The position numbers were made by a program, and so were the translations under genes. The notes under the pieces were generated by a model. That model made no database searches. It saw nothing but the letters and a program-made list of their open reading frames with translations, and was not told the DNA's origin. From the NCBI GenBank assembly GCA_964016875.1, contig OZ024726.1, positions 49,340,825 through 49,404,824 of the forward strand: 64,000 nucleotides of DNA, written 5' to 3'. The stretch is from Fallopia convolvulus (taxonomy: Eukaryota > Streptophyta > Magnoliopsida > Caryophyllales > Polygonaceae). Positions within the stretch are counted from its first letter, which is position 1, and every line of letters begins with the position of its first letter. This document shows positions 36,601-46,998 of the stretch, piece after piece.

Positions 36601-37688
36601 ACTCTATTATTTCTATTAGAATTCCTGTATCTGACTCCGAGGATCGTTTGGTTTGGCTTCCTTCTAATGATGGATCTTTCTCAGTCTCCTCAGCTTCGTG
36701 TATGATTTCTATAGATAGGTCTGATCTAAACTATGAGTTTGCTTGGATTTGGAAGACCTCTCTTCCTCCTAAAATTAAAAACTTCTTGTGGAAGGCTTGT
36801 GCTGATTGTCTTCCGACAACAGATAGATTAAATCGCTTCTATAATTGTGTTTTTAGTACATGCTCATTATGCTCAATAGAAGATGAAAACCCGAATCACC
36901 TGTTTTTTAACTGTCCATTTTTGCAAAGTATGCTTTCCAAACTTGAGGCTAAGGTTAATCTTAAATTTCAGATTATCTTCTCAGGTACTTTTATTGATAA
37001 TATTGTTTCTACTATAAATTCGAATAAAAACAGTAACATCCTTTGTTTCCTGTGGTGGTTTATTTGGGGACATAGAAATGGAAAAAATTTTAATCCGTCT
37101 AGACTTATTTCTTCTTTGCTTCCGTGTGATTTAGCCTTCTCTCAGTATTTACAATGGAATTTTGCCCAACCAGTTTCTGCTCCAAAAAATGTGCCTCGTC
37201 CAAAAAGGAAAAATAACCGTTCATGGATTAGACCTCCTCTGTTATGGGCAAAGCTCAATTTTGATGCTTCCAAGCGAACAGATTCGTCTACTTTTTCAAG
37301 CTTTCTTATTCGTGACCACAAAAGTAAGATTTTGAGCTTTGATCGAAAAGAACAACCTCCTATCTCGGTTCTCCAGGCTGAAGCTCTTGCCTTGCTTAAT
37401 GGTATTCGTAGTGCAGTTTCCCGCCTTATCATTGAAGGGGATAATCTAGTTCTTATTAATTCTTTAAAACGAACTTGGAAGGTTCCTTGGGAAATTCAAA
37501 CCATTATAAATGATATCCGTCATTTTGTTGCTTTGGTTCCTTGTGTGGTGTTTTTTCATTGTTTCAGAGAATGTAATGCTGCGGCGGATTTTCTCGCCAA
37601 GAGGCTTTTTAGTTTTCCTCAGCTTAATTTTGCTATTTCTAATTTTTTTCCCGGGATCCTTGTTGGATCCGGTAGATATCTCGATTAG
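33623..37688 (+). pseudogene. LINE ORF2 (endonuclease, RT, zf-RVT, RNase H), broken
   Basis: ATG at 33623. APE-type endonuclease at residues 1-230 ('WNNRG', 'AETKTED', 'YAPA', 'GDLNE', 'TSDH'). Reverse transcriptase from about 34980 ('NKSSGPDGFPANFF') with 'FRPISLCN' and catalytic FADD at about 35703-35714. A TAA at 35282 interrupts RT. Frameshifts occur near 36160, 36330 and 36590. The zf-RVT segment is near 36750-36920, and the plant-type RNase H ends at 37688 ('NFDAS', 'QAEALAL', 'EGDNL', 'NAAADFLAK'). Known: plant L1 lineages gained RNase H at the C-terminus. Confidence 0.9.
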
Positions 37689-37851
37689 TAGTTCCTGGTT
37701 TAATGATCATCCTCTGTTATTTGATTTTCTAAAGATCATCCATCGTGATGATTTAGGTTAGCCTTGTATTTTATGGGTAACCTAGTGTTGGCCTTGTAAT
37801 GAGCTAGTAGCTCATTTATCAAAAAAAAAAAAAAAACTCTATGAACTTTTG

Positions 37852-38288
37852 TTTTCTTCTTTCACCTTCTTCTTTATAGAAATTGAACCAAATATATTAT
37901 TGATCCAAAAACCCACTAATAAATCAACATGAACTGGATGGTTGACACAAAAATCCCATGAATATATTCCAACCGAACCGGTTCTAAATATCAAGAAAAT
38001 GCATCTCAGATCCTCTCTTTGTCCTTTTTCTGGGTAATCTTACCAGTAATCTATGCAAGAACACACACCATCTTTGAAATGATTAAAACGAATTGTATAT
38101 ATCTCTCACAATAATCTCTCTATCCACAAGCTTTGAAATGAACTTAATGGCCGAATGACAGTCATTACCCACTCTCAAATTCCTCCCAATAATCTCTCTA
38201 TTATTCACCGTGGACGGTACGTTTTTTTTGGTCAGAACCGTGGACGGTACGTGGAGTGGACTTTACAATAATAGGTATTTTTTTTTAA
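37852..38288. other. Internal sequence of MULE 1, right part
   Basis: Non-coding. It includes a local tandem duplication of 'CCGTGGACGGTACG' at about 38208 and 38241. I see no captured gene. Confidence 0.5.
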
Positions 38289-38440
38289 TTTGTAACGGAA
38301 AAGTTAAAAAAAATGGGTGAAATTTGACTTTAGGTTATGAATGGAACTATTTTAAAAGCATAGGGGTACCAAAATGAATAAATTTTTTTTGGGTACCAAA
38401 AGGAAATGTCAAAAACCAGGGGTACCAAAAGGAAAATCCC
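38289..38440 (-). repeat. Right terminal inverted repeat of MULE 1
   Basis: Three GGTACC sites at 38365, 38392 and 38421 (spacing 27 and 29). The inverted sequence pairs with 28055-28209. It ends ...GGAAAATCCC, followed by the target copy. Confidence 0.9.
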
Positions 38441-38465
38441 AAAAAGTAAACACTCTAAATTTAAA

Positions 38466-39093
38466 GGGAAAATTACATTTAGCGACCCTTTATTTTACAC
38501 TGGTTGCAATTAACCACCCTTTATATTTTTTTCTACACTCAACCACCCCTTATTTGTAATTATGTGCATTTAACCACCCATTTTAACGAAAAACGTCATT
38601 TTCTCCGTCAAGTAAAGTAAATTGCGTTTTTTCCTTTTTTTTAAATTTTATTTACAATAAATAAATAAAGGAAAAACCATAATTGACACTTTCAAGTTCC
38701 AATATGCCGATTTTTGCAACCCTGACCTAAGTTCCTCCATAAAAATTCATTCCCTCCATCCAATGGCGAAGAAGAACTACGACTTCGCCGATGCAAAGAC
38801 CATGAGTTTTGGATCTGATTATGACGACTTTGAGCGTCCTTTGGAGTCGATCGTGTCTAAGTTGATAAACGATGACTTGATGAGATTCAAAGGTTGAGAT
38901 GTAGGCCGAAATCCAATGATAATGACATATTTACAAATAACGTTTTTCATAACGTTGATAATAACGTTTTTCATCAAAATGGGTGGTTAAATGCACATAT
39001 TTACAAATAAGGGGTGGTTAAGTGTAGAAAAAAATATAAAGGGTGGTTAATGCACCAAATGTGAAATAAAGGGTGATTAAATGTAATTTTTCC
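38466..39093. mobile_element. Second Mutator-like element (628 bp) with ~140-bp inverted ends
   Basis: The left end begins GGGAAAATTACATTTA and the inverted right end GGAAAAATTACATTTA. The two ends align for ~140 bp with few differences. The 9-bp target duplication is AAATTTAAA (38457-38465) and AAATTTGAA (39094-39102), one mismatch. AACCACCC-type motifs recur at 31, 29 and 31 bp in the left end and 31, 29 and 30 bp in the right. It lies 25 bp from MULE 1. The core holds a 44-codon ORF, so it may be a Pack-MULE carrying a gene fragment. Confidence 0.85.
38763..38897 (+). CDS. Small ORF (44 aa) inside MULE 2, possible captured gene fragment
   Basis: ATG at 38763 to TGA at 38895-38897. The protein begins MAKKNYDFADAKTMSFGS and continues acidic, ending LMRFKG. 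Base composition is richer in G+C than the AT-rich MULE ends, and codon use looks gene-like. I recognise no family. It could be a captured exon rather than an expressed gene, and a short chance ORF cannot be excluded. Confidence 0.35.
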   Translation: MAKKNYDFADAKTMSFGSDYDDFERPLESIVSKLINDDLMRFKG

Positions 39094-39102
39094 AAATTTG
39101 AA

Positions 39103-40438
39103 TTACGAAGACCATTGTTTATTTTTTCTTTTCGCCCTCTCGGATTATAAATAAATATAATTAAGAAAAAAGAGAGGGAAATTACAATTTGTTAGCAAAT
39201 TTCGTGTATCTGCAGAATCTGGAGTTTTCTATTCGTTTCGTGAAGCCGAAGCTTCTTTGTTTTCGCTTATTTATATATACACTGAAGATATCGCTTTCTC
39301 CTCTTATCATTTTGATCAGCTTCCCTCCTTCGTTCCTAAGGTATCGCTCTATCTTCCTTCCTGCTGCCTCTTTGTTTGTCTCAAGTTCCTCCCCAAACCC
39401 TAACTGTCGAATTTGAAGATTTTCTCTCATTTTCTAATTGAGAAAACCATTATTATCTTTCAATTCCATCTCCATTTTATTCCGTATTTCCGTACATGTG
39501 GAGTTGTGACAATATGGCTATGTTTTGCATACAAATTAGGCTTCTAAAGGTTCCAATTTCTGGTGCGTTGATCTTTTCTGCACTAGGTTCTGATAAGTAC
39601 CTAGGTATTGTGGACTGAGAACTATCTAGATTTTGGAGAATTGCTGTTTATAGTTAGCTTTGATCAAATTCAGTTATTCAGATGCCTTGGAAGCGAAAGT
39701 TTCTAATTGAAGCATTCACAATCGATTATGAATTTTGCAATTAAACATTGTTCTGACAATTAGTTAGCTTTGGAACATTGGTTGAATGTTATTCAGAGGG
39801 AAAAAAACCTAGATGCTTCAATTACAGAGCCTGATGTAAAAATAAAAGCATCATCTCACCTGAATACATTCAACCTATCTTCCAAAGCTAAATAATTGTC
39901 AGAACTTTGTCTATATGCAAAGTTCTTAATCAATTTAGGTACTTTAGGTATTTACGATGATGTATCAGACGAAGTTCTTACACACAATTAGCTTTTCTGT
40001 CAAAAATTAAAAATTGTTAGCTTTGATCAGATTCAGAGACCTCGGTTCTGTACTTGTAGTTTCTAGTTGATGCACTCGGTAAATCTGTCTTGGTATATCT
40101 AAAGTAGTTGACTTAATAAATTTTGTCTAGATATTTCTGTAGAATGAGTCCAGAGAATGCTTAACTTCTATGCTTCCTACTTCGCAACTTTTGTTCTTTT
40201 GACGCCAGTGTAGCTTCATCTGTGTAGTTTAAATCACCATGATATATTCTTTTCAATCCTAGTAGTCATGCTGCTGAGTTTCTTACCTGGAGAGGTAGAA
40301 GGTGTCAAGAAATGCCCTTCCCCTACCAGAAACTTATTCTTTATAGCTAAACTGTCCAGTCTTATTGTTGCAAAAAATCCAGGTTCGGTTAAACAGATTG
40401 ATTGAGTAATCAAGTACATACTAGAAAGGAAAAGCCAG
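39103..40438 (+). promoter_or_regulatory. Promoter and 5' leader of RBL14, with candidate leader intron
   Basis: A pyrimidine-rich segment at 39290-39410 looks like a leader exon. 'CTAAGGTATCGC' at about 39337 offers a donor, and 'CATACTAG' just before 40432 an acceptor, giving a possible intron of ~1.1 kb. TTAGCTTTGATCA-type sequence occurs twice (about 39655 and 40018). The hairpin at 39750-39905 lies inside this presumed intron. Confidence 0.4.
39750..39905. repeat. Long imperfect hairpin (arms ~46 bp)
   Basis: The left arm 39750-39796 (GTTCTGACAATTAGTTAGCT...) pairs with the right arm 39860-39905 (...AGCTAAATAATTGTCAGAAC) with few mismatches. A 63-nt loop separates the arms and itself contains GATGCTT/AAGCATC. 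It could be a small MITE, a MIRNA-like foldback or a relic of a duplication. Confidence 0.65.
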
Positions 40439-41880
40439 ATGGATAGGGGTGGTAGAGGTGCGTTCCGCGGTATGCTTCCTCTGCTAGCTTTGCAAACTGC
40501 AAGCGAGTATTACAGACTTGAGAGTAAACCTCCAGTGACTGCTGGCCTTCTGGCTGCGAATACACTTATATATCTCAGACCTGCTTTTCTTGATTCTCTT
40601 ATCCCTCGCATAAATGAGGTCTGGTTTAATGCCCATCTAATCATTAAGGTATGATTTTCTATGTCTATTGCCCATCATTTTTCATAGTGTCTACTGGAAT
40701 GATTATTATGCATTCACATTTTATTTTATTTTATTTTTGCATAGTTTCTGTGTTTTCATGCTTTTTTTTTGAATGAATGTTTTCATGCTATTTACTTATG
40801 TTTCCATATGAGCTAGTAAACTAACAGGGAGATTGAGGGATTTTATAATTCTTGTGTTTGTTGACTAGGAGGTTTTTCTTGTGTGTTTCCCTTTTGGAAG
40901 TTCCTCTACCTATGTCTCTGTCTGTGTCAATTACGTTCAAATTAGCTCAATATGCAAGGTTCTGTTTTAAATGACATGTTGAACAGTCTTTCATGATTAT
41001 TTGCTTGTTCATCCAGAAATACTGTACTGGAATGAATTTTCTTCATTGCAGTAGTATGTTTAAGATTTATATGATATTGCATGTTAATTTCATATATTAA
41101 CTTCTTTTTTCTTATCAATCAATCAAACAGTACAAGGACTTCAAACGTTTCTTCTTGTCACCATTCTACCACATGGGCGAGCCTCACCTTTTCTACAACA
41201 TGATATCCCTTCTATGGAAAGGCATCCGGCTAGAAACCTCAATGGGAAGCATTAGCTTTGCTGCCATGGTCACATCTCTCCTATGCATGTCTCAAGGAAT
41301 AACCCTCCTCCTATCAAAGTCCCTCCTTTTCTTTGACTATGAAAAATCCTACTACTCTGAATATTCTGTCGGCTTCTCAGGCGTCCTTTTCGCCATGAAA
41401 GTTGTTCTCCAATCCCAATCTGATGACTACACTCTCGTCCACGGTATCCCCATACCCTCCAAATATGCCGCTTGGGCTGAGCTTCTTCTCATACAGATAA
41501 TGGTACCTGACGTCTCCTTCCTTGGACACCTTAGTGGGATTCTTGCTGGTCTTCTATATCTTCGCCTGAGGGATCTTTATTCAGGCTCCAGACCTTTAAA
41601 TAGGGTTGTCTCTGGGATTTCATCTGCGGTGAGCTGGCCCCTGAGATTTGTGAAGGGCTTGTTTGGATTTCAGCACCGAAGAAGTTATGGTCAGGGAACA
41701 GTGGGTGGTGGTAGCAAATGGAGATGCCGAGTGTGTACCTATGATAATCCAGGTTTGTTATTTGTCTGTGAAATGTGTGGGGCAAGCAAAGATCTGCCCA
41801 ATGGTTTATCTTCTAGCAGGTCTAGTAACCTTTCAGAAGAGGAACTTCGTCTGAGGAGGATTGCAAGATTTAGTAGATGA
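40439..41880 (+). CDS. RBL14: Rhomboid-like protein 14 (rhomboid fold plus RanBP2-type zinc finger)
   Basis: Two coding exons, 40439-40648 and 41131-41880 (GT-AG, phase 0), giving 319 aa. Arabidopsis RBL14 is similar in length. The N-terminal half is hydrophobic with 'GMLPLLALQTASEYYRL' and 'KPPVTAGLLAANTLIYLRPAF'. The rhomboid core has 'FYHMGEPHLFYNM', catalytic Ser in 'GFSGVLFAMK' and catalytic His in 'FLGHLSGI'. A RanBP2-type finger near residues 260-285 (WRCRVCTYDNPG...CEMCG) and a basic tail ending 'RLRRIARFSR' complete it. Known: rhomboids are intramembrane serine proteases. RBL14 is annotated as mitochondrial in Arabidopsis, and its substrate is unknown to me. Confidence 0.93.
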
Positions 41881-42491
41881 TAGAAACATCATCTGGAGTT
41901 CTGGACTCTTCAACTATGAGGATTCCAAGGAGGCTGAAGAGATGTGCACATAATTGATTCTTTACTTTAGGAAAATAAGCTGTTTTATCTTTAAACTCTT
42001 CAGTGTAATGTGTGACGGGTTGCTATCCGTCAGTTTTCTTATGAGTTCAGTGTCTTTTCTGAAAATTGAATAAATTGAAGTTGAATAAATTTAAAGTAGA
42101 CAATGCAAAGTCTGGTATCTAATCAAAGAACAACTTTTGCAGTGGCCAAACATTATTTCCTTCGTTTCCTGCAAGTAGCGTTTTTTGGACAAATCAAGTA
42201 TTATACCAATTTCACTTTCCATTGTTAACGATTCTTTTAATCACAACTTATTAAGCGAGAAGGGAAGATGTCAATTTTGGTAGGAAAATTACTTATTTTT
42301 TAGACAACCTTGTTAGGCAAGAAGGAAAGATGTCAATTTGATCGGATCTTAGAAATGGCTTTTCTTCCATAAAGGGTGCTTGTGAAGTTTAACAAGGTAT
42401 CTTCTATAATAGATGAATGGAGTTGCATTGTTACTTAAAAAGATGCAACAGATAAACTGACTTTTAACCAAAAGAAAATGCAACAATGAAG
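41881..42491. other. Convergent 3' UTR region of RBL14 and eEF1B-gamma
   Basis: Both genes end here. A sequence like 'GAGAAGGGAAGATGTCAATTT' recurs near 42258 and 42319 ('AGAAGGAAAGATGTCAATTT'), a short local duplication. AATAAA-type signals lie near 42070. No other gene. Confidence 0.5.
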
Positions 42492-44963
42492 TTACTTGAA
42501 GCACTTAGCATCAAGTAAAGCTTCTCCTTCAAAGGGCTCAGCATCTTCAATCATTTGGCTGACACGCTCCTTCTGTGCTTCATCATTGATGTCAACCTTA
42601 GTCCATTCGTACAGCTCCATGTCATAGCACTCGTCCATAACAAACTTGGGAATTTCCGGTCCTCGGAACAGCCACAAACCCTTGACCTTGAATGGTGGTT
42701 CCGCGCCAATTATAAGCATCTTTCCAAAGGCATACTTGCGTGCCAAATCCATTCTTTGGAGGAAACCACCAACCTTGTTTAAAGTCACAAATGAGACAGT
42801 GTTCTCCTCGTTGTACTTGTAGTCACAAAACCACAGAGAGTAGCCCGAGGGATCATACATATCCCAGAACCCTGTTCATCATACAAAAAGAAAACTATCA
42901 GACAATGTCATTCATTGAGCATGTAAGTTATCAAGTGGTCAACAAGCTTGGAGAAAATGAAGAAATTCACATGTTGCGTATATCAAATTAGAAATTCATA
43001 GATCACACACAGTACATATATCAGTAGAAATATATGAATAGGGAAAGTAAATCAAATGCAAATAATAATGTTGAAGACTAAAATCATTACCTTTGATAGC
43101 AACCTCACGGAAATTGGTTTTAGTGTTAGAATACAGCCTCTTCCACTCATCCAGTATCATCTTACTAGGTGGAAGAAGATCAAGAGGATTCTTTGGTTTC
43201 GGCTTAGGTGCCTCCTCCTCAGCAGCCACTTCTTCTTCTTTGGGTTTTGCTGCTTCTTTCTTCACTTCCTTCTTTGGTTCATCCTTAGGCTTCTGCTTAG
43301 CAGGTTGGGCTGCCTGCCTCTTTTCAACTACTGGAACAGATTTCGTTTGTTCCACCTCACCAAAAATCTTTTTGAAATTCGGTTGGTTAACCAAGGTCCA
43401 GAAATACCTCTCAACATGTGGGAAATCATTCGTAAACGTCTTGGTCATGATTAATTTAAACCCATGGGACAAATTGCAAGTCAAGATGATGTCAGCCAAT
43501 GTTACACAGTGTCCAACCAGGTATGTGTTAGAGCTAAGGTGTGAGTTCAATGCTTCCAAGGCCCTCTTCAATTTAGAAATTGCAACTTCCTCAGCCTGAA
43601 GATATAATACAAAAATGACACATATATCATAACCATTAACCATGTCTTTTGTAGGATATTACAGAAGATAAAAGATTGAAATATTCACTTACAGCAGGGA
43701 GGTGGACACCCCAGCCAAGGCGGGGATACAACCATTTAGCAATTTGGGCATCTATCTCTAGTGAAGCAAAATCAATCCATTGCTCAACATGAGCCTGCAT
43801 AATGAAACATTGACATAAAAAAGATCTTTATAGAGTAGATTGTAGAATGTGTTAAGTACATCAAATACAGTGGGCAAGCACAGGCAATAAAATAAGGCAG
43901 CTAGTAGTGAACTGTTTATGCCACGCAGGAAAATGCACCAAATTACTTACATAATCAATCAGTGAGGAACCATAAAGTGTTGTATCAGCCTTCAAGCGAG
44001 TTACTGAATCATGTTCACATACAAGAAACAGCCATTAGAAACTATTAGAGAATAGAAAGACTATATCAAACTACTTCAGAGAATACAACTCCAAGAAATG
44101 TTGTTGACACAAATAACACACCATAGCGTGCAATTGCATTGCTTTCAAAGATGGGACCTTCAGGGGTTTCCAATACTGGAACCTAAGTAAAAAAAATGCA
44201 AACTGGGACATTGAGAACGCAATACGGAAAAAAAAGACGAGTCAAACAAACAAAAGTCCTATGAATGAATTACAAGCATACCTTCCCCATAGGGTTCATC
44301 TTAAGGAACTCTGGAGTTTTGTTGGTTTCCCCCATCTTAAAATCCTTCACCAGTTCAACTTTAACACCATTGTACTCTGCAGCAACAAGGGCCTTGTAGG
44401 CATTCTTGTTGCCACTTCCAGAATACAGAACCTGAAATTATAAATGTAAGAATAATAATTAAAGGAAATCCATGTCTACCATCCTTGTTATACACAAACT
44501 ATTCATATGAAAAAGAATCACAAAGCTTGCATTCTCAGAAAGATAATAAACAACAAATAGCTAGACAACCTCAATCCGATACAGAATCCAAAAGAGAGTG
44601 AACCACAACATCTGGAAATTCAATACGCAATTGCAGCACGATGTCAATATAGACTAAATCATCACAGTACTAGTCACAGAGTTCAACTAAAGGAGCTTAT
44701 GAAATTGATTTTTGAAGCCAAGATCAAAAGATTCAAAGCCATATTCAATACAACATCAAACTACCTTCAATTGAATAATGAATAATCCATCCAAATCCGA
44801 CTACATTGCTAAAGAACAGGTATTTAAAAACAGCAAGAACATACATCAACAGCAAATTTCGGATGTAAGATTAACAATCCACAACTAAATCGCTCAAATA
44901 TCTATAAACCACCAACACTACTGCGATAACAGCCTATAAAGACAGATTGCATACCAGAGCCAT
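42492..44963 (-). CDS. Elongation factor 1-gamma (eEF1B-gamma), 7 coding exons
   Basis: Exons from 5' to 3': 44955-44963, 44282-44431, 44122-44182, 43951-44003, 43693-43794, 43091-43595, 42492-42871, giving 419 aa. Every junction restores the frame and has GT-AG ends. The N-terminal glutathione-transferase-like domain starts 'MALVLYSGSGNKNAYKAL' and includes 'SNAIARYV' and 'LADIILTCNL'. A Lys/Glu/Pro-rich hinge (about 215-265) is followed by the C-terminal EF1G domain ('NPLDLLPPSKMILDEWKRLYSN', 'GFWDMYDPSGYSLWFCDYKYNEENTVSF'). Known: the gamma subunit anchors the eEF1B guanine-nucleotide exchange complex for eEF1A, in the cytosol. The first coding exon holds only three codons. Confidence 0.95.
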
Positions 44964-45771
44964 AATTTCGCCGGCGAAACTCTAGGACACGGATCTGAGA
45001 AAATCAAAAAGAGATCAGAACACGGAATTTGAGAAAGCCAAAAATAAACAAAAAGTATTACTCTCTTAGGCGTTCCGAAGTTCGTCAGCCAGTGGCTAGA
45101 GAGAAATAGAGCGGCTATTTCTAGGGTTTATTTCGATAGGTATAGTAAAAGCAAAAGAAGGGAATATTTATCTAATTTAATCTAATAATCCGTATATATT
45201 AGATTATTAGGTTGAAAAAATTATATCTCGTGTAGTGTATCTTAAATAAATTAATTTTAAAAAATATTTTAATAAATTTACTATACATCTAATTTTTATA
45301 TTAATTTTCATATTTATAAATATTTAAAATATATCGAGTAGATTTAAAATATAGATAGAAAACCAATTTTCAATATAATTATTTTACTTTTTTAAAATTT
45401 GAAATATTTTTAATAAGAAAATAAAAAAATTCATTGATTTGTATCCAAATTTTAATACTTTTATATTTATATCTTTTTTAATTTATAAATTATTAATTAA
45501 TGAATAGATTTAGTAAAATATTTTTATATAAGGAAATAAGGAAACAATTTATCAAAAGATATAAACCAGATCATACAATCTCACATCCAAATATATGAAG
45601 ATATAATAATTTTAAAATCAATGACGGTCCGGTCTTTGCTTTGTATTTTTTTTTGGTAGAACGGTTTTTGCTTTGTATTACGCATAGGATTTTTACACCC
45701 TAAATTTTAATACAAAAAATCTCACAACATAATATACTGTGATGCAAAAAGTGATACTCCGCCTTTTATTA
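44964..45771. other. Promoter side of eEF1B-gamma and AT-rich spacer
   Basis: A leader of about 100-150 bp likely extends to about 45110, where 'TTCTAGGGTTTATTTC' occurs. 45180-45650 is very AT-rich. There are no ORFs. Confidence 0.45.
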
Positions 45772-45960
45772 GGATCGGTTTTTCTATCCTAGGCCCTTAG
45801 GACATAGGTTAAGAGTACTTATTTAGGAAACTAAAACCCTAATAGGAATCTAATAAACCCTATTGAAAAAATAATTAAATCTAAATAAATACAAATTCAA
45901 AATATATTACCATTTTTAGTCTTTTAACCTATGCCCCAAGGGCATAGATTAAAAAAATCG
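45772..45960. mobile_element. MITE, 189 bp, with ~45-bp inverted ends
   Basis: The left end GGATCGGTTTTTCTATCCTAG... mirrors the right end (...CATAGATTAAAAAAATCG). Each end also contains an inner GCCC-A/T-GGGC-like palindrome around 'CCTATG'. TATTA occurs on both sides (45767-45771 and 45961-45965). The inner TTA could equally be the 3-bp target, so the superfamily is uncertain. Confidence 0.6.
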
Positions 45961-46213
45961 TATTAAGATAAGAACAATTAGATAAGAGCAAGTTTATGGG
46001 TTAAGAAAGTAGCATGGATGCTACAAAAAATTAATTGTTTAATTGAAAAGGAAGAGAGAGATAGCCTGATGCTAGAAAAGGGGAAAGGGAGCATCAATGC
46101 TCCTGCATAGTTTTTTTTTGGTTTTCTTTGTTTAAAACGCCACATCTCATATTTTGATTGGATGGTGTGTGAATTTGTTGAATTTATAAAAATCTAAGTT
46201 TTTAGTGTAGTAA

Positions 46214-46585
46214 GAGCATCCCCAAGATCTTCCCTATATTCTTGAAAAATGTGAATATGGAGAATATGATACAAGTTTTCACTCCAACAATTTCCCCATC
46301 ACAATCTCCATTATAGGGATTTCTCCAAAAAAATGAGTTTCTTTCCCTATATTTGGGGAATTCTCCAAAATAATTTGGGGAAGGCATTAATTGCAAGTTC
46401 TATCATGACAACTTTTGATTGGTTGATTTATCTTTTATACTTTTTTCTAGGATATTTTTGTATATATTAAATATAAAAATATTTAAGATAGGGAAACTGT
46501 TGGAGTTAAACTAAAATAATTTTGGAGAATATGTCTTTTGGTTCTTCATTTTGAAGAAAATTATGGGGAAGCTCTTGGAGATGCC
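46214..46585. mobile_element. Tourist-type MITE (PIF/Harbinger), 372 bp
   Basis: Left end GAGCATCCCCAAGATCTTCCC and inverted right end GGCATCTCCAAGAGCTTCCCC match in most positions. TAA target copies are exact at 46211-46213 and 46586-46588, as expected for PIF/Harbinger. Smaller inverted blocks (TTTGGGGAATTCTCCAAAAT near 46354) lie inside. No coding capacity. Confidence 0.85.
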
Positions 46586-46639
46586 TAAAGCATGAAATAA
46601 ATAAAGTGAAAAAGGAGAAGAAAGTGGAGTGTTTGATAT

Positions 46640-46890
46640 CTATTGATAAACATGCTCTAATAATATTATCTTAGATATTATTCTATCTATAAATAGGATA
46701 TACCTTGGGCTCTAAGGAAGTCCAATCTCTTTTCCAATGCAATAAAGTTACATAGTGTCTATTTTTTGTATAAATAAACCATTCCATCAATGAAAAGCCT
46801 AAGAAATCTTTTCACAACCTAATTGTATTATTTACACACTTTGCAAGAGTGACTCTCACACCAGAAGAGGAATTTCACTAGTCAGATAAG
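46640..46890 (+). promoter_or_regulatory. LTR-like or promoter segment upstream of the YJU2-like gene
   Basis: It contains a TATA-like CTATAAATAG (about 46687-46696), AATAAAG near 46741 and short direct repeats, resembling a small retroelement LTR. No partner LTR or domains were found, so it may simply be the promoter of the YJU2-like gene. Confidence 0.4.
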
Positions 46891-46998
46891 GGGCTTCAAG
46901 TAGAGAAGTCAGAGTAGATACGGGCTTCAAGTAGAGACGTCAGAATTAGAAGATACGGGCTTCAAGTAGAGACGTCAAAGTTAGAAGAGACGTTAGAT
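46891..46998 (+). repeat. Three tandem copies of GGGCTTCAAGTAGAGA(A/C)GTCA just upstream of YJU2
   Basis: Copies start at 46891, 46922 and 46957 (31 and 35 bp apart) and end within 10 bp of the ATG at 46999. They would sit in the transcript leader. The copies differ by a few bases only. Confidence 0.75.

Larger units (their letters stand above)
28320..37836 (+). mobile_element. L1-type LINE with RNase H, 9.5 kb, inserted in MULE 1
   Basis: The target duplication AACTCTATGAACTTTTG (28303-28319) recurs after the poly(A) tail (37835-37851). The poly(A) run is at 37821-37836. Order: ~2.9 kb 5' leader, ORF1 (about 31257-32874), ~750 bp spacer, ORF2 (33623-37688) with endonuclease, RT, zf-RVT and RNase H, then a short 3' UTR. 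The long duplication and tail show target-primed insertion. ORF1 and ORF2 carry frameshifts and stops, so this copy is dead. Apparently full length. Confidence 0.93.
28055..38440. mobile_element. Mutator-like element (MULE) with 9-bp target duplication, split by a LINE
   Basis: Inverted ends of ~155 bp (28055-28209 and 38289-38440, both reading inward GGGATTTTCCTTTTGGT) are alike over their length apart from scattered changes and small gaps. The exact 9-bp target duplication AAAAAGTAA flanks it (28046-28054 and 38441-38449), the Mutator hallmark. Without the 9.5-kb LINE at 28320-37836, the MULE is only about 870 bp with no transposase, so it was non-autonomous. The end motif CTTTTGGTACCC recurs about every 27-30 bp. 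Confidence 0.9.

Noticed and set aside
43056..43599. Plus-strand ORFs of 132 and 168 codons
   Set aside because: Antisense to exon 6 of eEF1B-gamma; the Ser/Phe-rich frames mirror its Lys/Glu-rich hinge.
46640..46890. Solo LTR upstream of YJU2
   Set aside because: TATA and polyadenylation-like signals are present, but no TG...CA ends with a target duplication could be found, so it is listed only as LTR-like.
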